From Brachionus koreanus (lineage: Eukaryota > Rotifera > Eurotatoria > Ploima > Brachionidae), in NCBI GenBank assembly GCA_016987375.1, contig PJRA01000263.1, positions 3,581,575 through 3,645,574 of the forward strand: DNA of 64,000 bases, given 5' to 3'. The notes below the pieces were generated by a model. The model worked only from the letters and a program-made list of their open reading frames with translations, had not been told where the DNA came from and ran no database searches. The number at the start of each line of letters is the position of its first letter. The first letter of the stretch is position 1. A program made the translations under genes and the position numbers. Positions 8,669-18,598 of this stretch are shown one piece after another.

Positions 8669-10759
8669 TTAATTAGCTAAGTTCAAAAAAGCTCTTTTAA
8701 ATTCTTCTAAATCTAAATGACCATCATTATTTATATCTAATGTTGCAAATAATATTTTAACATCATCTTCTCCGTATCGTCTACCCAAGCGACTATTTAA
8801 TCTAAGCAAAATTTTTTCAGCATCTTCAACAGAAATTGTTCCCTTATTATCTTTATCAATTGATCGGAAAATTTTTTCGATCAAACTAGAAATTGAACTG
8901 GCACTAGACAAAGTTGGCAACTTAGTTCCAGAAGCAGTTGAAAAAGTTAAGCCAGATGCACCAGAACGAGTCAGATGTTCATTCTTTACTGATGTTGAGA
9001 ATGAAGGTTGTTGAACTACCGAAGCCGATTTTAATATTGATCTTTGAGATAGTCTCGGATTTTCCTGATTAGCATTTATATCAGAAGATTTATCCAATTC
9101 TTCTGAAATTATACGAGGGACTGATCTTTGTGAAGTTCTCGATTGAGTTGGAACTGAAGCTTGGTTGAAAGAAGATCGATTTGACCGCAAAGTTTCAGCT
9201 TTTTCTAAATGAAAAGAAGGTGATTTGTCATATTTGACAGAGGAAGCTTTCTCTGATCTTATGGAAGGAGCTTTTTCTGAAAAAATAGAAGGTGATTTAT
9301 TAGATTTGACAGAGGGAGGTTTCTCTGAAAAAATGGAAGCAGTTTTTTCAGCTTTAATTGAAGGTGCTTTTTGAGAAACAAAGGATGCTGAAGGAAAAAA
9401 AGCTGAATTATTAACAGATGTATTAAGTATAGGTTTTTTAGACCAATTAGAAAAATTCGACACAGAAGATTTCGAACTCATTTGAGCTGCGCTCACTGAT
9501 CTTGAAATGTGAGAGGCTGATTTTCCATTAGCTAAATTATTTATATAATTCTTATATTTAGCAAGTCCTTCTTTTTCTAAATCAACTAAATTCAATGCAT
9601 CAATGTCTCCTTCAAGTTCATGAACTGAATTTGGTCTATGCTCAGCAGCCAAAACTAAGCCATCTGGTGTTTTTATGTCCAATACGAAATCTGGCAATTC
9701 ATTTGATTTCTTCATTACATCACCATACCTTTCGACATATTCAGCTGGATTGGCTCTTATAACGCCCAAATACTTAAATTCTTTTTTAACATTTACTTGT
9801 GGTGTTTCCCATTGAACAATCACATTTCGTGGCTTTACAACTATTGGATCAGATTCACTTGGCTTTTGGAAAATAACTCGTCTTTTTACTTCTGCATATG
9901 GCAACCAACGTTCTACAATAACTGCTTGAGGCTTTGGAGGTAACTGAGCAAGTCTTTCGACAACTACTTTTCTTGGAGGTGGTGGTATTCTTTTTCCACT
10001 TATGGTGATAACTTTTCTGCCCACTTGAGCCGGAGGTGTTGGCGGTGCTTCTCTAATAAGCAACGGCTCTGGCGTTTCAGGTCTGGCTGGTTGCTGACGA
10101 ATGATCAGTGGTGGAGCTGGTGGAGTCAATTCATTTGGTAATTGGTTGATTATTATTTCACCAGGAGATGGAGGAGTAGGTGGTCGAAGATATCTAATTG
10201 CTAGCTCTTGAATATACTCTAATTGTTGTCTTGAATTTTTTATCAAAATTTCTGGATTTGTGTCCGTATTAATTTTATATTCGTTAATTGGCAGCTCACC
10301 TCTCCAATTTATCACCTCATTTTTATTAGCCCAAATGCCTTTTTCTCCATTTATCTCAATTTCTTCGCTCTCATCTATATCTATTGGACTTTGTGATTGC
10401 AAAATCGAAACCTCAATTTTACTTTTAAAATTAGGATCAAAGGTTGATTTAAGACTGGTCTGATTGTTCAAAAATTGACTCCTAAGAGATTGTGTGGAAG
10501 GACGTCTTTTGGCTTCGAATTCCAATAAATCTTTGGCAATTCTTGAAATGGAGTTATGACTATTAGCTGGTTTAGTAATTCCTTGGTTATTGACCGTCAA
10601 TAATCCATTATCATCTGTTAATCTTGCAGACAAGAGGCTTTGTCCTGAACCAACTGCTGAAGCAGATTTTTTCAAAGATAATTTGTCTGAGCTTTGTCTT
10701 GATCTTTTTGAAGAGCTCCTACTTTCTGGTGATATTCTTTCTTCTACTAAGTTACTCAT
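8669..10759 (-). CDS. Proline/valine-rich protein with C-terminal EF-hand pair, paralogue A
   Basis: Single exon, 696 residues, ATG at 10757-10759. It has a Ser/Arg-rich N-terminus. A conserved core at about 181-397 is full of PP and V/I-rich segments (RPPTPPSPGE, PPPPRKVVVERL, QAVIVERWLPY, EFKYLGVIRANPAEY, KTPDGLVLAAEHRP). A Ser/Lys-rich region at about 430-540 carries an imperfect repeat of roughly 12 residues (SEKAPSI, SEKPPSV, NKSPSIFSEK). Two EF loops follow, DKDNKGTISVED (about 635) and DINNDGHLDLEE (about 675), both with good Ca2+ ligands. The V/P-rich core resembles cytoskeletal articulin/alveolin-like proteins in flavour, but I do not recognise a named family. A Ca2+-regulated structural role is a guess. 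The core is base-for-base identical to that of paralogue B at 13945-14594, although the flanking regions have diverged. Confidence 0.85.
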   Translation of the reverse strand: MSNLVEERISPESRSSSKRSRQSSDKLSLKKSASAVGSGQSLLSARLTDDNGLLTVNNQGITKPANSHNSISRIAKDLLEFEAKRRPSTQSLRSQFLNNQTSLKSTFDPNFKSKIEVSILQSQSPIDIDESEEIEINGEKGIWANKNEVINWRGELPINEYKINTDTNPEILIKNSRQQLEYIQELAIRYLRPPTPPSPGEIIINQLPNELTPPAPPLIIRQQPARPETPEPLLIREAPPTPPAQVGRKVITISGKRIPPPPRKVVVERLAQLPPKPQAVIVERWLPYAEVKRRVIFQKPSESDPIVVKPRNVIVQWETPQVNVKKEFKYLGVIRANPAEYVERYGDVMKKSNELPDFVLDIKTPDGLVLAAEHRPNSVHELEGDIDALNLVDLEKEGLAKYKNYINNLANGKSASHISRSVSAAQMSSKSSVSNFSNWSKKPILNTSVNNSAFFPSASFVSQKAPSIKAEKTASIFSEKPPSVKSNKSPSIFSEKAPSIRSEKASSVKYDKSPSFHLEKAETLRSNRSSFNQASVPTQSRTSQRSVPRIISEELDKSSDINANQENPRLSQRSILKSASVVQQPSFSTSVKNEHLTRSGASGLTFSTASGTKLPTLSSASSISSLIEKIFRSIDKDNKGTISVEDAEKILLRLNSRLGRRYGEDDVKILFATLDINNDGHLDLEEFKRAFLNLAN
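9569..10218 (-). repeat. 650-bp identical core shared by the two paralogues (copy A)
   Basis: Aligned without gaps to 13945-14594 at a constant offset of 4376. I found no difference in the lines compared, synonymous positions included. Outside the block the two genes align only weakly at protein level. Confidence 0.85.
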
Positions 10760-12409
10760 TTTTACAGAATTGTTTAAATTAATTAAAAGAAAAATTTCGA
10801 ATACTTTTTATAGCTAAAAAATGCTATTTAATTTAAGATTGGTAAAATTTGAAGAACAAAATTTTAATTAGTTTTAACATTTTTTTTGTTTTTTTTTTCC
10901 TAATTCTGACTTAATTGAAACATTTACATATTTAAGTTTTGTTTTTTGAAATACATTTTAAACGAATACAACAGTCGAACTTCAATTGTGAATTTAGTCA
11001 CCATAAAATTTATGTTCATTACCAAAGCAATTATTCCGCCGACTTAGCTTTTCTTTATTGAACACGAACAAATTCAAACACTTGTTCTTGCGCTCATCTT
11101 ATTAGAAACATGTTGTTTCTTAATTAAAATGTTTAGTATTTTTTTAATTTAAATAATTTGTCTAAACAATAAATTATAAAATATGGTGGTAAGTTTTTTC
11201 CTACAAAATATTCTATAAACAATTTGTCTCTTTTTAGACTAATTAAGGATAGATAAGTGCGTATATGACTTGCAATTACAATAACTAACTAATACTTTTA
11301 CAAAACAAAATTGAAACTTTTTCCTTAATTTTATCATGTTTTAAACAATTCTTATCTTAGAAGGATCCTATTAAGATAAGAATTTTTCAACACTAAAACT
11401 CGAGTAAATTAAAAATAAACTCGAGTTTATTCATTTAATTACAAAAATGTATTTAAATAATAATTAAATACATAAAATGATAATTTTTTCTATTTATTTT
11501 AAAATTGTAAAAATTTAATGATTTATTTCTTTTAAAGATTAATTTTAATCCTAGGAGTAAAATTATTGAAATCGTTTTTTAAGATGAGATAAAATAATTA
11601 AGTTAAAAGAGTTTAATGTTCCTTTAATTCAAAGGACACTAGCTTGTTGATTTTCCCAAATAAATTGAATTTTGGGAATTTTCTCTCAAAATAATTTTTT
11701 TCTTTTTCTTAATATTCTCTATTATTTATCTTTTTTCAAACTTTTTTGAGAGCCTAAGAGGAAATATGAAGTAATTTTTATGTAAAAATAAATCTAATTT
11801 TCAATTTAATTCAAAAGAAAGTGATCAAATTTAAAAAATGATGAAAATAAATATTAATTATTTTCATATCTTTATTTTTTGTTGTTTTTTAATTGTTAAT
11901 TTGTTTCACATAAATTCAATTTTGAGAGTATTTTTCCAATTTTTGTCAAACCAAAATCGTGGCGATGTAATGGAATAGGATCTAAACTAATGATGTGCCA
12001 TCAAAGTGATAAAATATTTTTAATTTATCTGATATTAAGAAATCACATCAATTTGAGTATAAGGACGCGATGAAAGTTTCCAATACAAATACTTAGAGTT
12101 GAACCTATTTTAGCATAAAAAATGCAATAAAATATTTTTTTAGATTTAATAAAATAAATATTTACTATCTAAAATTGACTTAAATTAATTAATAAAATAA
12201 CGTTATTTTTTTATCTAATTTTTATTAATTAACAAAAATTTTTATTAGCTTACCTTAGTTCCTTAAAACAGAGATCAAAAATAAAAAATGAATTCCATTA
12301 ATTCATATTAAATTCATAATAGTATTTTTGGAATAGAGTGGACAGCACTTATGCAGTAACAAGAGCAAAACGGATGAATCTTGTTTAGTATTTATGTTCT
12401 TTTTTTAAG
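10760..12409. other. AT-rich intergenic DNA
   Basis: No gene recognised. The last part of this stretch leads into a LINE relic. Near 11355-11430 there are short self-complementary stretches (aagataagaat, actcgagt) typical of AT-rich spacers. Confidence 0.4.
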
Positions 12410-12870
12410 GAACATTATGAATGGAACGTTTAATAAGAAGTGAAAAACCTAAATTTATTTTAACCTATGTCTTGATGAATTTTCTTCAAAGAAGAACTTT
12501 AACTAAGCTACTTCCAAATTTAAAGCAGTTGAATTATTCGACTCGCTTTTCTGAATTCGGCCTGACGGACCTAACTTCGAGAAAATTGAGAGGATATCTG
12601 ATCCAGATGTTCAAGTAAATAAATAAAATTGAGTTATTTGATTATAAATTATAAAAAAGAGTTGATGCATGGTCAAAGTGGTCAAGTATATGATTCAAAA
12701 AAGCACTCAAAGACTCATTGTCCTGAACAGATAAAAAAATGTTCCTGGCGTTTCTATTTTTTCACAAATAGAATTGTAAATACATAGAATCGATAGTTAA
12801 CGCAAAAACTTTGAATATTTTTAAGTCGAAAGTAGATGCATGGTTTGTGAAAAAGAAGTGACTGCTATAG
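12410..12870 (+). mobile_element. LINE relic (C-terminal end of a CR1/L2-like RT)
   Basis: The frame 12421-12618 reads TKLLPNLKQLNYSTRFSEFG then LTDLTSRKLRGYLIQMFK. This matches the segment near the 3' end of CR1/L2/Rex-type LINE ORF2 (typically RRLRGDLI-x-VFK). After stops and shifts, VNAKTLNIFKSKVDAW can be read at about 12797-12843, the usual last motif of these ORFs. Broken frames make it a dead fragment. It is from the same general group as the element at 39415-41370. Confidence 0.75.
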
Positions 12871-13494
12871 TTCATTTTTGCTCTGGTATTTTCCGAGTTG
12901 CAGTTCAACTTACTATATAAAAGTATTTAAAAAAATGGCTTCTTTTAAATAAATTTTGTGATTTACACCCAGTGTATTTTTTTTCCAATATTGACAGGTG
13001 CTATTTTAAAGTTTACCTTTTGAATACCCGTTAAAATAAAAAGAATAAAAATTCATATTTATTTTAACAATTAAATTTTTATTAAAAGAAAAAAAAAACT
13101 ATTGATTAAAAATTTTCTTAAATACTAACAATTAAAAAACCGAAATAAGATTATTTATAAAAAATAAAATAAAATCTAAAAGGAATTAAAAACTATGTAA
13201 ATTGAACTCAGAAAAATTAATATTCAAAAAATTTAAATATAAATAAATATTTTGATTTACTAAAAATAAATTTCATTGTAAAACTTTAAAAAAATTTCAT
13301 GAAATTTCGAAAAAAATTAATTTATTACACTATTCTTACACTAATTTTTCACATATTTTTAGACTGTATTGATCCTAAAAAAATTCAGGTTTACATTATT
13401 TCATTTTATGGAAAAAAAATTTGAAATAAAATTAAAATTTTAAAAAATCTCTATATATAAGACTATCTTGGTAAGTCTATTTATATAAAAATAT
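12871..13494. other. AT-rich intergenic DNA
   Basis: No coding or RNA signal recognised. Very A-rich around 13040-13350. Confidence 0.5.
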
Positions 13495-14847
13495 TTAACT
13501 AAAACTTGAAACAAATAAGGCTGTTAATTCAGAAAAAACATATTTAAATTGATTTAAGTTTAGTGAACTATTTAATCTTAAATTAAACTTATTTAATAAA
13601 TTCACTAAAATACACTCATTCAATTGTATGTTTATTCTACTATAAAATTGGAAGACAATTTTGTCTAAATTTTCTTTTTCTAAATTAATAAAGCCAATTT
13701 TATTTTTATCTAAATTGAAAAAAATTGTATTCAATTCAACCAAGTATAGCTCTCTCAAATATTTTAAGGGATCATCTTCAAATTCTAAGTCGAAGAATAG
13801 AAATTTTTGTTTTTTTTCATTAAAAACATGTTTTACCATAAAAGGGTTAGAAAATTCACTTTTAATATTTTCAATATTGTAAGAATATTTAGTGTTTTGA
13901 TGAAAATCTAATTTATCTGATTTTTTTCTATGCTGACTGAGATTTTCTTTTTCTAAATCAACTAAATTCAATGCATCAATGTCTCCTTCAAGTTCATGAA
14001 CTGAATTTGGTCTATGCTCAGCAGCCAAAACTAAGCCATCTGGTGTTTTTATGTCCAATACGAAATCTGGCAATTCATTTGATTTCTTCATTACATCACC
14101 ATACCTTTCGACATATTCAGCTGGATTGGCTCTTATAACGCCCAAATACTTAAATTCTTTTTTAACATTTACTTGTGGTGTTTCCCATTGAACAATCACA
14201 TTTCGTGGCTTTACAACTATTGGATCAGATTCACTTGGCTTTTGGAAAATAACTCGTCTTTTTACTTCTGCATATGGCAACCAACGTTCTACAATAACTG
14301 CTTGAGGCTTTGGAGGTAACTGAGCAAGTCTTTCGACAACTACTTTTCTTGGAGGTGGTGGTATTCTTTTTCCACTTATGGTGATAACTTTTCTGCCCAC
14401 TTGAGCCGGAGGTGTTGGCGGTGCTTCTCTAATAAGCAACGGCTCTGGCGTTTCAGGTCTGGCTGGTTGCTGACGAATGATCAGTGGTGGAGCTGGTGGA
14501 GTCAATTCATTTGGTAATTGGTTGATTATTATTTCACCAGGAGATGGAGGAGTAGGTGGTCGAAGATATCTAATTGCTAGCTCTTGAATATACTTTAATT
14601 TTTGATAGTTTCTCTTTGATATTATCTCTGGAGTCTCATCTTGATTTATTTTATACGGTAATTTGTAATAATTGTTATTTTCTTTTCGGTCATTTTCTTT
14701 TAAATATTTTGGATGCTGTGTTACTGATTCGATATCACTGAAAAAACCAGAGTCAGATTGATTCGCATTTTCTTCCCTTATTTTGTTCAATTTTTGAGCT
14801 GAACATTTTTCTAGCTCTAATTCAATTGATTTAACTAAAAATACCAT
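13495..14847 (-). CDS. Proline/valine-rich protein, paralogue B with decayed EF-hand region
   Basis: Single exon, 450 residues, ATG at 14845-14847. The N-terminus is unlike paralogue A, except for a diverged match just before the core (KLPYKINQDETPEI against ELPINEYKINTDTNPEI). The core at about 85-301 is identical in protein and DNA to paralogue A. After it, A's Ser/Lys-rich repeat region is missing. The C-terminus aligns loosely with A's EF-hand pair, but the loops (LDKNKIGFINLE and FNLRLNSSLNLN) have lost most or all Ca2+ ligands. Both genes point the same way, 2.7 kb apart, so this is a tandem duplication. It may be functional, since the frame is open throughout, but it probably no longer binds Ca2+. 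Confidence 0.8.
   Translation of the reverse strand: MVFLVKSIELELEKCSAQKLNKIREENANQSDSGFFSDIESVTQHPKYLKENDRKENNNYYKLPYKINQDETPEIISKRNYQKLKYIQELAIRYLRPPTPPSPGEIIINQLPNELTPPAPPLIIRQQPARPETPEPLLIREAPPTPPAQVGRKVITISGKRIPPPPRKVVVERLAQLPPKPQAVIVERWLPYAEVKRRVIFQKPSESDPIVVKPRNVIVQWETPQVNVKKEFKYLGVIRANPAEYVERYGDVMKKSNELPDFVLDIKTPDGLVLAAEHRPNSVHELEGDIDALNLVDLEKENLSQHRKKSDKLDFHQNTKYSYNIENIKSEFSNPFMVKHVFNEKKQKFLFFDLEFEDDPLKYLRELYLVELNTIFFNLDKNKIGFINLEKENLDKIVFQFYSRINIQLNECILVNLLNKFNLRLNSSLNLNQFKYVFSELTALFVSSFS
13945..14594 (-). repeat. 650-bp identical core shared by the two paralogues (copy B)
   Basis: Counterpart of 9569-10218, ungapped. The match ends at its upstream side (plus-strand 3' end) with a c/t difference after aatatact, then dissolves. 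Confidence 0.85.
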
Positions 14848-16560
14848 TTAAGCTAAATTTTAAAAATATGATATTTATTTAATTATATTTTTTTTGATTT
14901 TTAAAAGCTTAAAAGTTGGGTTAATTTATATTTCAAAAACAATTTTTTCAAATCATACCGACAAAATTCATTTAATCATTTTAATTTAAGTCCATATTGT
15001 CTTTCTCATCGAATTTTTTCTAAATTAATCATATGTATTAGCAAGTAATGAAAAGTAAGTTTTAATTTTAAATTTTTTTAATGAACTTTAGAAGTTTTTT
15101 ATTGAAAAAATGATATACCAAAATATTCAAATATAGCCCTTAAATCTAAAAATTTAGAAAAAAAATCAATTTAATATCTTAAGGCTTTTTCTTTAACTAT
15201 ACAATAAAATACTCCAAGAATTATTCATTAATTAAAAAAAATACTTTTTAAATTGGGCCATATATTTGGTTCATTTGATTTAATTTTTTTATATTTGGTT
15301 TTTCAAAATTGAGTTAAATTGATCAGAATAACGAATCAAATATTCTAATATTTCTTTTGGTAAAAATTAATTCTGTTACTGCAACATGATTTAGCTAGGA
15401 TATTTAAATGTTCAAAAATATTCTACTAAAGCTTTTCAAGTTTAGCTTCAATTTAAAATGTTATAATCAAATTTTAATGTATTAAAGGGTGGTGAATTTT
15501 GCATTGAGTTAGCCTATAGTTAGCAGGCATTGGCGTTTGATTCAATAAATGCATGTTGCACCATATTAAACCAATTTTTAACCATTAAGAAATTTTAAAA
15601 ATTTTTTAATGTTTGGTTTAGACTTGAATAAAAATCTCCAAAAAAAAAGTCCTAAACAGTCATTAAAAAGTACAAGTCTTTACTTTTAGATATATCTCCA
15701 AATGCAAAAACTTGATTGCAAATAAATTGGATCTCATATATTAATTAATTAATAAAAAAAGGATCTAGAAAGGTCAAACCTGTAGAAAAAAGTCATTACA
15801 AATCATCTACAAGTCATGACTTTGATCTGAACTGAGCAAAAATTTCGTAGATTTGATTGAAAAATAAATCAACTATCTGATTTTCTTATTTAAATTCATT
15901 TTGAAAATATTAGATCTTGATTATATTTTTAATTTTGAATTAATTCTTATGAAAATTTTAAAAATTTTGATAATTGATTAATCTATTACACCTAAAGTTA
16001 AAAGTAATAAGCGTCAAAGCAAAGCTCAGAAAAATCGGCAACGTTGGAGTTTTTTCTTTATTTAAAAATCGTAATTCTATTAAAAAATAAATTCTTTACC
16101 TAATAAAAAAACCATAACTAAATATCATTTTTAATTTTTGTCCATTTACTTATGCCTCACCCGTTATTAAATGTATTTTTGAGTCAGATTGACATACTCC
16201 AAATATTTTCTACGAATTTTATTTTTATCTATTTTTTATTAGATATTAGATACTCCTAAGTTTTCTTTTTTAGTCTCTGCATGAAAGAAATATTGTTAAT
16301 AAAAAAAAAATATATATATATAAAATAATTAAGTTAAGATGATTAAAATATTGTCCAAAAAGTAAATTCAAATAATTAAGTGTCTAGAGGAATTTGAAAT
16401 ATGGCATGGTTCCCTCTGTCTTTTTTTGCAGTAGTCGTAAATAAAGACCCAGTAACTGGTTTATTATTATATTTTTCCTTTTTTCGGTCTTTAACTTTAG
16501 TGCTAATTATGCTTTCAACCAATTTGACAATTTATTATTTATTTTTAAAAATATAATTTA
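14848..16560. other. AT-rich intergenic DNA
   Basis: No gene recognised. Contains a (ta) microsatellite-like stretch near 16310-16322. Confidence 0.4.
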
Positions 16561-16660
16561 GGATGGGCCCCAGGTTCGTTCGAATGGCTTACGCCTTCAT
16601 TTGAACCGAATTGGTACGTAAAATTTAATAAAAAAATTATAAATAAATATAAAAATGATA
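16561..16660 (+). repeat. Dispersed repeat, copy 1
   Basis: Contains ggttcgttcgaatggcttac followed by gcc, then tacgtaaaatt and attataaat. Copy 2 at 21862-21960 shares all of these in order. Copies 3 and 4 (54410-54500 and 58770-58860) share the weaker consensus tccgaatagcct-acgct-tttgtttaaacc. Confidence 0.65.
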
Positions 16661-17340
16661 AAATTCAATTTATAAACAATTTGTAAGTCTGGAGAAATTA
16701 TCCATAGGTGTCTCAAATCTTTTCAATCTTGTTTCGATTTGTTTGTCATGAATTTAACAAATAAGCTATTTGATCTATCTTCGATTGTTTATAGCTTTAG
16801 GACTTGGTGAATCGATTTAATTGAAGTTTTAATTAGTTAATATTTAATTATTTTTAACAAATTTGTTTTGTATGATAAAGCAGTAATCGAATAGCGATCT
16901 TGTCAATGATTTCTATAACATTAAGTTCAACTTGATTGAGTTTGACCATTTAAAGCTTTTTATTCTTCTAATAAGGTTAGTGCTTGGAACCAATTTTTTT
17001 CCAGATGTTCTAAATGCTTATTTAAATAGTTTTTGGTTAAGTTTGGTACCGGGGAAGATCGGGTTCGGTTCGAGTGTAATATCCTGGTTTTTGATTTTCA
17101 AGCTTGTATTTGGCAAATAGTTTTTTCGTTCACCTTCAATTGTAAACGTAGTGTGGCATGTATTGGAATTGTTGATTTTTTGCATTTCACAATTTAGATT
17201 AGCAGAGAAATTGATCTATAAAAGAATTTTTATGCTTTGTATCGCAAATAACTTTTAGGGTATTTAGCTTAAGTGTCAGTTATCTTCGGTTGATTCAAGT
17301 AATTATTATTTATTGACAAAAAACTTGTCAAAATCTTTAG
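16661..17340. other. Intergenic DNA without recognised genes
   Basis: A 62-codon open frame at 16932-17120 shows no family similarity and is probably chance. Confidence 0.4.
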
Positions 17341-17583
17341 GCTTGACACGGGACCAGCCCGCAACATCACATTACACCTGGACAATCAAGCAGTGATTGT
17401 GCTCTGGAAACGCGTCAGAGCCAAGTGGATGCGATTTTTCAGCAGCGACAGAGACAGCATGCACAGATTCATGTCCCTGATCATCTTGATTAACTATATC
17501 TGCAAAATGTTCAAACTCCAGATCCATTATGTGCCATCCGCTGATAATCCAGCAGACGCGCCTTCTAGGCGTATATCACCTTA
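17341..17583 (+). mobile_element. RNase H fragment of a YR/LTR-type retroelement
   Basis: The frame running from about 17342 to the stop at 17581-17583 encodes ITLHLDNQAVIVLWKRV (Asp in the first RNase H strand). A helical stretch follows, then the typical end LQIHYVPSADNPADAPSRR, the V-P-x-x-x-N-x-A-D-x-x-S-R signature of retroelement RNase H (DIRS-like, BEL or Gypsy elements). The stretch is conspicuously rich in G and C compared with everything around it. No RT, integrase or LTR was recognised beside it, so it is a fragment. Which superfamily it came from cannot be settled by eye. Confidence 0.75.
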
Positions 17584-17684
17584 ATTACGCATCGCACATA
17601 TGGATCGCGGATATAAATAAAGCTGCAGTTACCATCATTCAGCAGCTTTTGAACTTTATTTCATTTTTAATTTAATAAAACCGA

Positions 17685-17711
17685 CTGACTCGTGGTCAAG
17701 CCACCGGTCAG
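17685..17711. repeat. GC-rich hairpin next to the RNase H fragment
   Basis: ctgac ... gtcag encloses gtgg-tcaag-ccac, a compact stem-loop about 100 bp after the RNase H stop. It may be part of the element's terminal structure. Confidence 0.4.
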
Positions 17712-17739
17712 CCAACATTGAATTATATTTCAGGTTGGT

Positions 17740-18115
17740 CACTTACTTGATCCTTAGATTTAAATATCGATAAATTTTGTGTAATGCATATTGGTTCAAA
17801 ATATCCCTGCTTTGATTATATCTTTAAAATTTAGATATGGTACAAGGAAATTAATTAAAACGACTCTTGAAAATGATCTTGTAATTTAAAGCAAAAATGA
17901 TTTAAAATTGACAAACCAAATCAAATATTGTAACATTTATGGAAATCGTATTTTTAAAAGTTTCATAAAGTTAAATGCTTTACACACCATTAGTAAGACC
18001 TCATCTAGAATTTGTCATTAGTTCATGGTGTTCGTTTCTTGAGAGAGGCATTTCAGAAATTGAGAAGGTACAAAAAAGAGTGGCCAAGGTCACTTGCATG
18101 CAAAAAAATTAATTC
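17740..18115 (+). mobile_element. LINE relic (RT thumb/C-terminal region)
   Basis: Broken reading: LNIDKFCVMHIGSKYP near 17760-17805 (the N-x-x-K-C-x-V-M-H-I-G motif after the RT catalytic site), then TPLVRPHLEFVISSW and EIEKVQKRVAKVT near 17985-18090. These are standard landmarks of CR1/L2/Rex-like elements. Stops lie between them, so it is a dead relic. Confidence 0.75.
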
Positions 18116-18598
18116 TTAATTAACTGAGTAGTTAACATTTCAAATGTTAACTACTACAACAGCTGCTGCTAACTTAAAAATGTACAGAGATAAATTATTA
18201 GGAATAATTTATCTTTGTAAATTTTTAATTCTGTATCAATTAATAATTTCAAAAATAATCTGGACTAATGACTCAGGAAAAAATGGAACCAAGTTCCAAA
18301 AAAGCTTTAATCGATAGGGTCACAATATTTAACACTATTCGTACTCCTAACACTACTGTATTCTTCATCTAATTTTGGTTCATTCACTTGAAATTTTAGG
18401 TCTAATTAAATAATAAAATTAAAGATTAATCAAAAACTTTAATTAGCTCATTATTAATGTCAGTTAATAATATATTTTTTATTTACAAATAAAATTTAAA
18501 GAAAATAATCGTAGAAAAAAAATTTTCAAGAAAAACAATTGAGGTGTTTACACTTTATGGTGCATTTTTGTCTTAGTTTAATTAAATTTGATCTAAGA
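18116..18598. other. 3' flank of the RANBP9-like gene
   Basis: AT-rich. No coding signal recognised beyond the LINE relic. Confidence 0.4.

Noticed and set aside
16932..17120. 62-codon hydrophobic open frame
   Set aside because: No start context, splice partners or family similarity. Expected by chance in long AT-rich DNA.
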